Below are positions 26,168 to 35,143 of a stretch of 60,333 nt of DNA, in pieces. The stretch comes from Paraburkholderia ribeironis (GTDB lineage Bacteria; Pseudomonadota; Gammaproteobacteria; Burkholderiales; Burkholderiaceae). The stretch is from the NCBI RefSeq assembly GCF_900019265.1, contig NZ_CYGX02000018.1, positions 1 to 60,333 on the forward strand, given 5' to 3'. The position numbers and the translations under genes were made by a program. How positions within the stretch are numbered: position 1 is the first letter of the stretch; each line of letters begins with the position of its first letter. The notes under the pieces were generated by a model that was not told the origin of the DNA, did no database searches, and saw only the letters and a program-made list of their open reading frames with translations.

Positions 26168-27073
26168 ATGGATTTCATCACCTCCTCGCCTCAGCCGGCC
26201 ACGAGGCCGCGCGTGCGACTCCGATGGCCGGACGCGAGGACGTGGCTCGCCGCCGCTCAATGGCTCGTCACGCTACTCCTGTGCGCGTTTCTGATCGTGC
26301 CGGTCGTCATGTCGATCATGGCCGGACTGACGGTCAACTACTTCAAGGGCGTCTCCAGCGGACTCACGCTGCGCTGGCTCATTCAAGTGTGGACGCAGTA
26401 TCACGGCTCGGTGTGGCTCTCGCTCGAAGTGGCCGCGGCGACCCTGCTCATCGCACTCGTGACCGGCGTGCCGGCGGGCTATGTGCTCGCGCGCAGCCGC
26501 ACGCGGCTGTCGCGCATCATCGAGGAGTTTCTCGTGCTGCCGATCGCGCTGCCCGGTCTCGCGTCCGCGCTTGCGCTGCTGGTCGTCTACGGCGGCTTCA
26601 CGCGGTTCCGGATGAGCGTGGCGTTCATCGTGGCCGGGCATGTGGTGTTTACGCTGCCCTTCATGGTGCGCGCGGTGGCCGCGGTATGCGCGAGCAGCGA
26701 TCTGCGCACACTCGAAGAAGGCGCGGCAAGCCTCGGCGCAAGTTTCTTCACACGCTTCGTCACCATCGTGCTGCCGAATGCACGGCCGGGCATCGTCGCC
26801 GGCGCGCTGGCGGTGTTGACGCTGTCGATCGGCGAATTCAACCTCACGTGGATGCTGCACACGCCCGAGACTAAAACGCTGCCGGTCGGCCTCGCCGATA
26901 CCTATGCATCGTTGCGCATCGAGATTGGCAGCGCGTACACGATCCTGTTCTTCATCATGACGATGCCGTTGCTCGTCGCGATGCAATGGCTCGGCGTCGA
27001 TGCGACCGGCCAGCGCAGCGCGACGAAAAAGCGCGTCGCGAGCTCTTCCTCGAAGTCCATCACGAAGCCATGA
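26168..27073 (+). CDS. ABC transporter permease, subunit 2
   Basis: A 301-residue permease with six membrane segments. The EAA loop is EEGAASLGASFFTRFVTIVLPNARPG. The ATG at 26168 follows AGGAT; the larger open frame starting in subunit 1 is a shadow. Its stop overlaps the ATPase start (ATGA), so the two are translationally coupled. Confidence 0.9.
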   Translation: MDFITSSPQPATRPRVRLRWPDARTWLAAAQWLVTLLLCAFLIVPVVMSIMAGLTVNYFKGVSSGLTLRWLIQVWTQYHGSVWLSLEVAAATLLIALVTGVPAGYVLARSRTRLSRIIEEFLVLPIALPGLASALALLVVYGGFTRFRMSVAFIVAGHVVFTLPFMVRAVAAVCASSDLRTLEEGAASLGASFFTRFVTIVLPNARPGIVAGALAVLTLSIGEFNLTWMLHTPETKTLPVGLADTYASLRIEIGSAYTILFFIMTMPLLVAMQWLGVDATGQRSATKKRVASSSSKSITKP

Positions 27074-28116
27074 AACTAGCCTCTGTTCCGATCACGCTCA
27101 CGCACTGCGCAAAAACGTTTCGCGGCACCCGCGTGCTCGAACCGCTCGATCTGCAGATCGCCGCCGGTGAGACTTTGGTGTTGCTCGGCCCGTCCGGTTG
27201 CGGCAAGACCACCACGCTGCGCCTGATCGCGGGGCTCGAAACGCCCGACGCGGACGGGCGCATCGCGTTCGGCGACGACGACGTCACCGCGCTGCCGATC
27301 GAAAAGCGCGAGGTCGGCATGGTGTTCCAGAGCTACGCGCTGTTTCCGAATCTGACCGTGCGCGGCAACATCGGCTATGGCTTGAAGATCAGGCGCGTAC
27401 CGGCCGACACTGCGCGGCAACGCATCGACGAACTGCTCGGCATGATGCGCCTCACCGCACACGCCGACAAACCGGTCGATCAGCTCTCCGGCGGCCAGCG
27501 TCAACGGGTGGCGCTGGCTCGCGCGCTCGCGGTGCAACCGCGCGTGCTGCTGCTCGACGAACCGCTGACCGCGCTCGACGCGCGATTGCGCGACACCTTG
27601 CGCAGCGAGATGAATGCACTATTGCGCAACTTGGGCATCACGACCGTCTATGTGACGCATGACCAGGCCGAAGCAATGGAACTGGGCGATCGCATCGTCG
27701 TGATGAGCGCGGGGCGCATCGAGCAGATCGGCTCGCCGCGCGACATCTACTATCGGCCGGCGAACCGGACGGTCGCGCAATTCGTCGGCACGATCAACCG
27801 GCTCGCGGGCGAACGGCGCGACGGCATGCTGACGACGACCGGCGGCGCCGTGCCGCTGCCGTCGAACCCGGGCCGCGCGAACGAGGCCCACGAGATTTTC
27901 TTTCGCCCCGAAGACGCGTGGCTGGCCGACCCAGCAACCGCGCACTTGCGCGGGCGCATCGAAAGCAGTGCGTTTCTCGGCGAACGCACGCGTCTGACGA
28001 TCGGTGGCGCCGCACCGGACCCGCTGTTGATCGATGTCGCGGGCCGCGTCGAACTGGCGCGCGGCACGCCGGTCGGCATCTCGATCGCGCAGGACGCGTT
28101 GATTGCGCTATCGTAA
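27070..28116 (+). CDS. ABC transporter ATP-binding protein
   Basis: A 348-residue importer ATPase of the PotA/FbpC/PhnT group. Walker A is GPSGCGKTT, the Q-loop is VFQSYALFPN, the signature is LSGGQRQR, Walker B is LLLDEPLTALD, and the H-loop is VTHD. A C-terminal TOBE-like regulatory domain of about 110 residues follows. It starts on the overlap with the second permease gene and energises that complex. The gap to the phosphodiesterase gene is 54 bases with no terminator, so all five genes probably share a transcript. Confidence 0.92.
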   Translation: MKLASVPITLTHCAKTFRGTRVLEPLDLQIAAGETLVLLGPSGCGKTTTLRLIAGLETPDADGRIAFGDDDVTALPIEKREVGMVFQSYALFPNLTVRGNIGYGLKIRRVPADTARQRIDELLGMMRLTAHADKPVDQLSGGQRQRVALARALAVQPRVLLLDEPLTALDARLRDTLRSEMNALLRNLGITTVYVTHDQAEAMELGDRIVVMSAGRIEQIGSPRDIYYRPANRTVAQFVGTINRLAGERRDGMLTTTGGAVPLPSNPGRANEAHEIFFRPEDAWLADPATAHLRGRIESSAFLGERTRLTIGGAAPDPLLIDVAGRVELARGTPVGISIAQDALIALS

Positions 28117-28170
28117 TGACGCGTCGCTGCTTTGCGCACCCCATCGACGCCCTATAACAACGGAGTACCC

Positions 28171-28998
28171 ATGCTGCTGGCTCAAATTAGCGATCTGCAT
28201 ATCAAGCGGCCGGGCGCGCTCGCTTACCGCCGTGTCGACACGGCCGCCTATCTGGCCCGCTGCATCGCCGCGCTCAACGCGCTCGAACCGCGTCCCGACG
28301 CGGTGATCATGACGGGCGACCTCGTCGACCAGGGCGACCCTGCACAGTATGAACACCTGAAGACCTTGCTCGCACCGCTCGCGATCCCGTACTTCCTGCT
28401 GGTCGGCAATCACGACGAACGCCACGCATTGCGCGCGGCCTTTCCCGAGCGCGCGGAATTGCGAAGCGGCGGCGAGTTCGTGCAATACGCGGTCGATGTC
28501 GGAGCGCTACGCGTGATCGCACTCGATTCGGTGGTGCCGGGCGAGAGCGGCGGCACGCTGTGCGAGGCACGGCTCGCGTGGCTCGCGGCGCAACTGGACG
28601 CGACCCAAGGCAAGCCGACGGTGGTGGCCTTGCATCATCCGCCTTTTGCCTGTGGCATCGGCCATATGGATGACATGCGGCTCGATGCCGCCGCGTCCGA
28701 CCGACTGGCGGCGTTGATCGCACGTCATCCGAATGTGGAACGGGTGATCTGCGGACATGTGCATCGGCCGATGTTCGTGCGCTTTGCCGGCACGATCGCG
28801 TGCGCGGTGCCGGCGCCCGCGCACCAGGTCGCGCTCGATCTGCGCGAGCACGCGCCGTCCGAATTCGTGATGGAGCCGCCCGCGTACGCGTTGCATCGCT
28901 ACGATCCGGCCACGGGCATCGTCACGCATCACGCGTATGTGGATGCAGCGGATGGACCGTATCCGTTTTACGAACCCGCAGGCGAGTTGATCGACTGA
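28171..28998 (+). CDS. gpdQ: GpdQ-like cyclic/glycerophosphodiesterase (calcineurin-fold)
   Basis: A 275-residue binuclear metallophosphoesterase. The ligand residues match GpdQ of Klebsiella/Enterobacter almost number for number: D8 and H10 (ISDLH), D50 (MTGDLVDQ), N80-H81 (VGNHDE), H156 (LHHPP), and H196/H198 (CGHVHRP). GpdQ hydrolyses glycerophosphodiesters and other phosphodiesters. No signal peptide is present, so it acts on material brought in by the ABC system encoded just upstream. A relative, CpdA (cAMP phosphodiesterase), is a less likely reading given the GpdQ spacing. Confidence 0.85.
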   Translation: MLLAQISDLHIKRPGALAYRRVDTAAYLARCIAALNALEPRPDAVIMTGDLVDQGDPAQYEHLKTLLAPLAIPYFLLVGNHDERHALRAAFPERAELRSGGEFVQYAVDVGALRVIALDSVVPGESGGTLCEARLAWLAAQLDATQGKPTVVALHHPPFACGIGHMDDMRLDAAASDRLAALIARHPNVERVICGHVHRPMFVRFAGTIACAVPAPAHQVALDLREHAPSEFVMEPPAYALHRYDPATGIVTHHAYVDAADGPYPFYEPAGELID

Positions 28999-29199
28999 GT
29001 CCGTTCGCTCATGCGTTGATGAAGGTCTCGCGCACGCACCGGGACCGACCATCTCAACCTGGCGGCGCGGTGTCGAGCAGGCCGCTAACGCTCCGGATGA
29101 TTCACCACGGTCGCGGCGGTCAGCACGATCCGCCCCGCTCCGGTATGATCGGCACGCTTGAGGACCGCGCATGGGCCGGTCCATCGACCTGCCCTACTC

Positions 29200-30405
29200 A
29201 TGTCCACCTCCGACGCTTCCACTTCCGCTGCTACTGCCGCCGACCGTTCGTTGCGCGGCCTGCTGCTTCTGCTTGCCACCATCGCCGGCGTCGCGGTTGC
29301 GAACATCTACTTCAATCAGCCTCTTCTTGCGAACTTCCGTCAGTCGTTTCCGGCCAGCGCGTCGTGGGTCGGCGCGGTGCCAGCCGTCACGCAACTCGGC
29401 TACGCGGCCGGCATGCTGCTGCTCGCGCCGCTCGGCGATCGCTTCGACCGGCGTCGGCTAATCCTGCTGCAGATCGCCGGCATGTGCATCGCGCTGGTCG
29501 TGGCCACCGCGGCGCCGTCGCTGCCGGTGCTGATCTTCGCGAGTCTGGCGATCGGTGTGCTCGCCACCATCGCGCAACAGGCGGTGCCGTTCGCCGCCGA
29601 ACTCGCGCCGCCGGCCCAGCGCGGCCACGCGGTCGGCATGGTGATGAGCGGTTTGCTGCTGGGGATTCTGCTGGCCCGGACCGCCGCCGGCTTCGTCGCC
29701 GAATACTTCGGCTGGCGCGCGGTGTTCGGCGCTTCGGTGGTCGCGTTGCTGGTGCTGGCGGTCGTGATCATCCTGCGTCTGCCGAAGAGCCAGCCGACTT
29801 CGGCACTGCCCTACGGCAAATTGCTGGTGTCGATGTGGCATATGGTGGTCGAGCATCGCGCGCTGCGTGAAGCATCGCTGACCGGTGCGGCGCTGTTCGC
29901 GGCGTTCAGCATTTTCTGGTCGGTGCTGGCGTTGCTGCTGGCGGGCGCGCCGTTTCATCTCGGGCCGCAGGCGGCCGGGCTATTCGGCATCGTCGGCGCG
30001 GCGGGAGCGCTGGCCGCGCCGCTCGCCGGCAAGTTTGCCGATCGGCGCGGACCGCGCGCCATCATCACGGTATCGATCGTGCTGGTGGCCATTTCATTCA
30101 TCGTGTTCGGCGCATCGGCGAAGAGCATTGCCGGGCTGGTGCTCGGCGTGATCATCCTCGACATCGGCGTGCAGGCCGCGCAGATATCCAATCAGTCGCG
30201 CATCTACGCGCTGAAGCCCGAAGCACGCAGCCGCGTGAATACGGTGTACATGGTCGCGTATTTCATCGGTGGCGCGCTCGGCTCCGGAGTCGGCGCGATC
30301 GTCTGGCCGACGTTCGGGTGGATCGGTGTCAGCGTGGCGGGGCTCGCGTTCGTGGGACTCGCGGCATGGAACCATCTGCGGCTGCCGGCGCGCGCCGCGC
30401 ATTGA
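29200..30405 (+). CDS. MFS transporter (12-TM, drug or metabolite efflux type)
   Basis: A 401-residue MFS protein. VANIYFNQPLLANF is the typical opening of the YnfM/YdhP-like efflux group, LLAPLGDRFDRRRLIL is motif A, and ADRRGPRAIITVS is its repeat in the second half. I chose the ATG at 29200; a TTG at 29158 in frame would add 14 residues but lacks a ribosome site. It stands alone, and its substrate is unknown. Confidence 0.85.
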   Translation: MSTSDASTSAATAADRSLRGLLLLLATIAGVAVANIYFNQPLLANFRQSFPASASWVGAVPAVTQLGYAAGMLLLAPLGDRFDRRRLILLQIAGMCIALVVATAAPSLPVLIFASLAIGVLATIAQQAVPFAAELAPPAQRGHAVGMVMSGLLLGILLARTAAGFVAEYFGWRAVFGASVVALLVLAVVIILRLPKSQPTSALPYGKLLVSMWHMVVEHRALREASLTGAALFAAFSIFWSVLALLLAGAPFHLGPQAAGLFGIVGAAGALAAPLAGKFADRRGPRAIITVSIVLVAISFIVFGASAKSIAGLVLGVIILDIGVQAAQISNQSRIYALKPEARSRVNTVYMVAYFIGGALGSGVGAIVWPTFGWIGVSVAGLAFVGLAAWNHLRLPARAAH

Positions 30406-30505
30406 TCACGGGTTGAATTGCAGTCGCCCTGGCACTGGGTTTGCATTGCGGTTGCATTGCGTTTGCGCTGCCTTTTTGCGCCGCTGCGTTTGCGGCGTCA
30501 CACGC

Positions 30506-30934
30506 TCATCCACCGCTACGCGCGGACGCATATTCGTGCAGTGCGTCGATCACCCGGTCGAACTCGAACGACTTGTCGTAAAAGTGGCGCACGCCATACT
30601 GTTCGCAGCGCGCCCGATACGCCGGCAACGCATGGTTGGTCAGCACCGCGGCAAACACCGAGTCGATCAAACCTTCGCGCTGCAGATAAGCCAGCACGGG
30701 TACGGCCGAGCCCTGCTTCAACTGCAGGTCGACGATCACCGCGTCGAAGGGCTCGTCGCTCAACAGCGCGATCGCCTGATCGGCGCAATCCGCATACGCG
30801 GCGACCTGCACCGAACCGGACGCGTCGATCGCCTCCACCAGACTGCGGCGAATCAGCGGCGAATCCTCGATCAGCAATACGCGCAACGGCGCGTGGCTGG
30901 CTCGGTCGGCAATGGAATTCGATTCGCTGTTCAT
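30506..30934 (-). CDS. Single-domain response regulator (receiver)
   Basis: A 142-residue CheY-like protein with only a receiver domain. LRVLLIEDSPLIRRSLVEAI has the acidic pair, FDAVIVDLQLK holds the phospho-accepting Asp, FAAVLTNHA the conserved Thr, and FYDKSFEF the Lys. GAGAT lies before the ATG at 30934. It begins 20 bases after the end of the NarL-type regulator gene and is probably co-transcribed with it. It could act as a phosphate sink or connector for the histidine kinase at 33166. Confidence 0.88.
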   Translation of the reverse strand: MNSESNSIADRASHAPLRVLLIEDSPLIRRSLVEAIDASGSVQVAAYADCADQAIALLSDEPFDAVIVDLQLKQGSAVPVLAYLQREGLIDSVFAAVLTNHALPAYRARCEQYGVRHFYDKSFEFDRVIDALHEYASARSGG

Positions 30935-30954
30935 TGGCATATCTCGATCGTCCA

Positions 30955-31587
30955 CTATTCGATCAAGCCGTTCTTGATGGCGTAGTACGTGAGATCGGCA
31001 TTGTTCGCCAACTGCATCTTCTCGAGTACGCGCGCCCGGTAAGTACTCACCGTCTTCACGGACAGATGCAATTCCTCGGCGATTTCGGTGGGAAGCCGCC
31101 CCGCCGCGAGCTTGCAAAAGATCTGGAATTCACGCTCGGAGAGCGCTTCGTGCGGCCGCCCCACAGTCGGCTTGTCGAGATGGTCGGCGAGCGTGTCGGC
31201 CACCGCCTCCGACAGATAACGATGCCCGCGCGCCACCGCACGAATCGCCCGCACGATTTCATCGGGCTCGCAGTCCTTGTTCAGATAGCCGTTCGCGCCC
31301 GCGCGCAGCAGGTTGATCGCGTATTGGCTCTCCGGGTAGCCCGACAGGATCAGCACGCCCTGCTCGGGGCGCACCTGCTTGATCACGCGTAACGTGTCGA
31401 TGCCGTTCTTGTCCGGCATCGCGATGTCGAGCAGCACCACGTCGAATGCCTGCTCGCGCACAAGGCTGATGGTTTGGTCGCCGGTGGCGGCTTCGGCGGC
31501 GACGCACATATCCGGCTCGTCGGCGACGAACTGCCTGAATCCACCTCGGACGATCGCATGGTCGTCAGCTATCAACACTCGAATCAT
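30955..31587 (-). CDS. NarL/FixJ-family response regulator
   Basis: A 210-residue regulator: receiver domain (IRVLIADDHAIVRGGFRQF, phospho-Asp in FDVVLLDIAMP, Lys in GYLNKDCE), then a LuxR-type HTH (LSEREFQIFCKLAAGRLPTEIAEELHLSVKTVSTYRARVLEK). I chose the ATG at 31587, which starts at the receiver; in-frame starts at 31635 and 31656 would add residues without homology. The cognate kinase is probably the NarX-type protein at 33166, although the ferritin-like and DUF1328 genes lie between them. Confidence 0.92.
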   Translation of the reverse strand: MIRVLIADDHAIVRGGFRQFVADEPDMCVAAEAATGDQTISLVREQAFDVVLLDIAMPDKNGIDTLRVIKQVRPEQGVLILSGYPESQYAINLLRAGANGYLNKDCEPDEIVRAIRAVARGHRYLSEAVADTLADHLDKPTVGRPHEALSEREFQIFCKLAAGRLPTEIAEELHLSVKTVSTYRARVLEKMQLANNADLTYYAIKNGLIE

Positions 31588-31823
31588 CGGTACGTTGTCC
31601 GCGTAGTCCGCGCCATGGAGTCGCTCCAATGCCGACATTGCAATGAGCGCCGTCACGGCCTCAGCTGAAATTCATCAACACGGGCGACGAGGCCGGCGCG
31701 GGACACTTCCAGACCCACCCGCGCGTGGCCGCATGGCCCGATCCGTCGTCGCGATCGACGTCCCGATTGTCGTCCCTATTGACGTCCCGATCGTCGTCGC
31801 GATTGCCTTCATTCGCGCTCTGT

Positions 31824-32396
31824 TCATTCGCGACCCTGGAGCAGATCCGCCATGTCGTCGGCGTGCTCTTCCTCGACCGCGAGAATCTCTTCGAACAGGC
31901 GGCGCGTCGTCACGTCCTTCTCGCCGAGATAGTGGATGATCTCGCGATAGGTGTCGATCGCAATGCGCTCGGCGACCAGATTCTCCTTGATCATATCCGT
32001 CAGGCCCGTGCCTTCCTTGTATTCGGAATGCGAACGCATCTTCAGACCGTCCGGCGCGAAATCCGGTGCGCCGCCCAACTGCACGATGCGCTCGGCGATG
32101 CTGTCGGCGTGGCCCTGTTCTTCCGCCGCGTGCTGGGCGAATTCCGCCGCCACCGCCTCGGAGTTGATGCCCTTCGCCATGAAGTAATGCCGCTTGTAGC
32201 GCAGCGTGCAGACGATTTCGGTGGCCAGCGCGTCGTTGAGCAGCTTGAGCACCGTCTCGCGATCCGCGCCATAGGTTTGCGTGACCGGACCGTCCGACAT
32301 GTGCTTGCGCGCTTGCTCGCGGATCTTGTTGATGTCCATCACGAACGGATCGCTGGATCGGGATGCGGCGCCCTGGGCGCCAGGTTGCTTCGGCAT
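31824..32396 (-). CDS. Bacterioferritin-like diiron protein
   Basis: A 190-residue ferritin-like four-helix protein. Helix motifs include LNDALATEIVCTLRYKRHYFMA, AQHAAEEQGHADSIAERIVQLGG and LFEEILAVEEEHADDMADLL, which contain the E, ExxH and ExxH ligands of a diiron site. It has an N-terminal extension (MPKQPGAQGAASRSSDP) that is not part of the fold. Members store iron or detoxify peroxide. A strong ribosome site (GGAG) precedes the ATG. Its setting among a stress-linked two-component system and DUF1328 genes supports a general stress role. Confidence 0.85.
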   Translation of the reverse strand: MPKQPGAQGAASRSSDPFVMDINKIREQARKHMSDGPVTQTYGADRETVLKLLNDALATEIVCTLRYKRHYFMAKGINSEAVAAEFAQHAAEEQGHADSIAERIVQLGGAPDFAPDGLKMRSHSEYKEGTGLTDMIKENLVAERIAIDTYREIIHYLGEKDVTTRRLFEEILAVEEEHADDMADLLQGRE

Positions 32397-32507
32397 TGAG
32401 TTTCTCCTTTATCCGGTAGTGGGCCTTGGGCATCACGCATGAATCGCGCCTGACGCGCCGGTCGAGGGAACGACTGCGACGACCATGGCGCGCCGGCGTT
32501 CGCGCAG

Positions 32508-32669
32508 CTACGTTCGGAACACGCCAAGCAGCAACGTGACCACGAACACGACAAGGAAAATATAGAACAGGATCTTCGCAATTTCGGCCGCGCCCGCCGC
32601 AATACCGGTAAAACCGAACACGGCGGCGATGATCGCAATCACGAAAAAGACGACGGCGTAATGAAGCAT
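32508..32669 (-). CDS. DUF1328 small membrane protein, copy 1
   Basis: A 53-residue protein with two membrane helices joined by [17 protein letters not shown], the DUF1328/UPF0391 signature. The ATG at 32669 is preceded by GGGAG. It lies beside a second copy at 32758; both are read in the same direction. The biochemical role of the family is unknown, though it is often found near stress and envelope genes. Confidence 0.9.
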   Translation of the reverse strand: MLHYAVVFFVIAIIAAVFGFTGIAAGAAEIAKILFYIFLVVFVVTLLLGVFRT

Positions 32670-32757
32670 GGCGACTCTCCCTGCTGTTGGCATCGGTTTG
32701 AACTGAACCGCACGCGCGCTGGAAAAACGCGGCGCTCAACCTGCTCGCCGTGCGGCG

Positions 32758-32934
32758 CTAATCGATGATCTTTTTCATCGCTACGAAGCCCAGCACGAGG
32801 AACACCACGCACAGGATGACGAACACAACGAACAGGAACTTCGCGATCGCCGCCGCGCCTGCCGCGATGCCGGTAAAGCCGAGCACGCCGGCGATCACCG
32901 CCACGATGGCGAAGAACAATGCCCACCTCAACAT
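32758..32934 (-). CDS. DUF1328 small membrane protein, copy 2
   Basis: A 58-residue paralogue of the neighbouring protein, with [17 protein letters not shown] between its two helices and a basic tail (AMKKIID). GCAGGAGG precedes the ATG at 32934. The tandem pair probably arose by duplication. Confidence 0.9.
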   Translation of the reverse strand: MLRWALFFAIVAVIAGVLGFTGIAAGAAAIAKFLFVVFVILCVVFLVLGFVAMKKIID

Positions 32935-33070
32935 GATGTCCTCCTGCCGCAACAGTGAACCAACGATCAAGCCCATCGTATCGGGCGGGGTCGCGGCGCG
33001 CATTCCGATGCATGCCGTTTTTCGTGTGAGAATCCGCTTACATTGGATTACGGCAGCGTTACGTCACGCC

Positions 33071-33100
33071 ACCCCGCGCCACCCCGCGCCATCCCGCGTC
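33071..33100 (+). repeat. Short 10-bp tandem repeat
   Basis: Three units of about ten bases (accccgcgcc, accccgcgcc, atcccgcgtc) lie in the gap before the histidine kinase gene. Confidence 0.6.
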
Positions 33101-33165
33101 ATCTCCCACCTTGCCCATCGCGGGACGCGGCGGGCGTTACACTGAAGCCCATCGAGGAGTCGAAC

Positions 33166-34635
33166 GTGCCAAATGTCCAGAACCTGTCGAGCGCGCCCAA
33201 CCCCGGCGCCGCAGCGCGACTGAGCAACTGGATGCGCAATCGCAGCTGGGCGATCGCGATGACGGTCGCGATCGTCATTACCGTGGGCGGCCTGGTGATA
33301 CTCGAAACGGCGCGCGAGCGCATTGCCGCTGAATACGAAACCGCGCTCGAAGCGCGCGGTGTCGCTGTGCAATTGAGCACCCTTGCGAGTCAGCTCGCGC
33401 GTCTGAGCGCAGAGCAAAGCCATTTTCTTCTGACGAAGGAAGACGCGTTTGCCGATGCTTTTTGCGCGACCGCCGCGCAGATTCGCCAGACCAAACAGCA
33501 ACTCGACGGCTTCTATCGCAGCGGGCGGGCGGACAGCGCCGAGCTCGCCAGCTTCACACAAGTGCTCGCGCTGATCGATGCACGCATCGGCGCGGGTGCC
33601 GCCGCGCTGCAACACGCGGCGCCGCATCCGCTCGATCTCGGCGCGTGCGGCAGTACGAGCCGGATCGATCCGGCCGACGCCGCGCTGATCGACAGCACGC
33701 TCACGCTGCTGCGCGACAACGAGGAGCGTCGCGCGCAGCACGCGCTTGCCGCGAGCCGCGCCGATCAACGCATCTCGACGCTGTGCGCGGCGGCCCTGTC
33801 GGCGCTGAACATCGTGCTGTTCATTCTGCTGTTTCGCAATCTCGGCATCCAGATCGATCGGCAAGCGCGCGTGCAGCGTCAACTGATCACGCAGCAGGAA
33901 GAGCTCGATCAGCTCGTCAATGAACGCACCCGCCAGCTCGAAGCGCTCGGCTGGCATTTGCAGGCGGTCAGCGAAAACGAAAAGACCCAGCTCGCCCGCG
34001 AACTGCACGACGAACTCGGCGCGATCCTGACCGCGAGCAAGATGGACGTCGCGTGGGCCAACCGCAAACTGAAGGACAGCGCACCCGACATCTCCGACAA
34101 ACTCAAACGCGCGCTCGCCAATCTTGACCAGGGCATCGCGCTCAAGCGCCGCATCATCGAAGACATGCGGCCCACGGTGCTGGCGAACTTCGGGCTCGTT
34201 ACCGCGCTGCGCACGCTCGCTGACGAAGCCGCGCAGCGCAACAGCTGGACCCGCGAACTGCACCTGCCCGCCGACGACATCCAGCTCGACGAGCAAACCG
34301 AGATCGCGCTGTTCCGTGTCGCGCAGGAGTCCTTGACGAATGCCGCAAAGTACGCGCGTGCGTCGAAGGTGTCGATCGCACTGCAGGTCGACGACGGCCA
34401 GGTGACGCTGCATATCGCCGACAACGGCGTCGGCATCACGCCGGCCGATCTGAAACGCACCCATACGCACGGGCTGCTCGGCATGCGCCAGCGGGTCGCC
34501 GCGCATGGCGGCTGCTTCGATATCCGGCGCGGCGTACCGAACGGCACCGAGATCGACGTGGTGATGCCGAGCGCCAGCACCGCCACGCCATCGGTCGATC
34601 TGCCCCCGGCGACGCCGTCGCCAACCTCCGTCTAG
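33166..34635 (+). CDS. NarX-type sensor histidine kinase with CHASE3-like sensor
   Basis: A 489-residue kinase. A first membrane helix (about residues 28-48), a ~150-residue extracytoplasmic helical domain of CHASE3 type, a second helix (SALNIVLFILLFRNLGIQI), a coiled coil (QEELDQLVNERTRQLEAL), then the HisKA_3 dimerisation domain with the phospho-accepting His in RELHDELGAIL. The ATPase is seen in ESLTNAAKYAR and ADNGVGI. The GTG at 33166 follows GAGG. It diverges from the DUF1328 genes; the NarL-type regulator at 30955 is its likely partner. Confidence 0.9.
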   Translation: MPNVQNLSSAPNPGAAARLSNWMRNRSWAIAMTVAIVITVGGLVILETARERIAAEYETALEARGVAVQLSTLASQLARLSAEQSHFLLTKEDAFADAFCATAAQIRQTKQQLDGFYRSGRADSAELASFTQVLALIDARIGAGAAALQHAAPHPLDLGACGSTSRIDPADAALIDSTLTLLRDNEERRAQHALAASRADQRISTLCAAALSALNIVLFILLFRNLGIQIDRQARVQRQLITQQEELDQLVNERTRQLEALGWHLQAVSENEKTQLARELHDELGAILTASKMDVAWANRKLKDSAPDISDKLKRALANLDQGIALKRRIIEDMRPTVLANFGLVTALRTLADEAAQRNSWTRELHLPADDIQLDEQTEIALFRVAQESLTNAAKYARASKVSIALQVDDGQVTLHIADNGVGITPADLKRTHTHGLLGMRQRVAAHGGCFDIRRGVPNGTEIDVVMPSASTATPSVDLPPATPSPTSV

Positions 34636-34860
34636 CAAGGCTCCCGGCATCGATTGGCAACCGGTGTAGGAGTGCGCCGACGCAAACACCGGAGCACGCC
34701 GACAACAAAATCGCCGAGCGGCTGACAGCGCCGTCCTCGCACTTTTTTTACCATGCAATCAGACCCGATCGACTGGCGTAAGCCCCGGTCGAACGACAGC
34801 TGGCGCGTGCCGTGAAACGCGGGCCCATCAACCGATGCATTCTCGACAAGGAGAATTCTC

Positions 34861-34995
34861 ATGAATCGACTGATCGCTTTGCTTCTCATTGCAGGCACAG
34901 CCGCACTCGCCGGCTGCAACACGATGGCCGGTGCTGGCGAGGATATTTCGAAGGGTGGGCACGCCATCACGAACTCGGCCGAAAAGGCCAAATAG
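34861..34995 (+). CDS. ecnB: Entericidin A/B-family small lipoprotein
   Basis: A 44-residue lipoprotein. The signal peptide ends in a lipobox (AALAGC), and the mature part NTMAGAGEDISKGGHAITNSAEKA is the entericidin core (GAGxDIxxGG). AAGGAG lies 7 bases upstream of the ATG. Entericidins are membrane-active stress peptides; the ecnA/ecnB split cannot be made from one copy. A terminator follows at 35093. Confidence 0.9.
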   Translation: MNRLIALLLIAGTAALAGCNTMAGAGEDISKGGHAITNSAEKAK

Positions 34996-35092
34996 GTTAG
35001 CTACGAGGTCAATCAAGAGATCAACTACGAGATCGGCTACGGGTTCATCGACCGGCGCGCGCCTCGCGGCGCGCAACACGCCGGCTATCGAC

Positions 35093-35125
35093 AGCCCGTC
35101 GCGGCAATCCGCGGCGGGCTTTTTT
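35093..35125 (+). terminator. Rho-independent terminator
   Basis: AGCCCGTCGCGG pairs with CCGCGGCGGGCT (one G-U pair) around caat, followed by six Ts. It ends the entericidin transcript. Confidence 0.8.
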
Positions 35126-35143
35126 ATGGGCGGTGCGAGCCCC

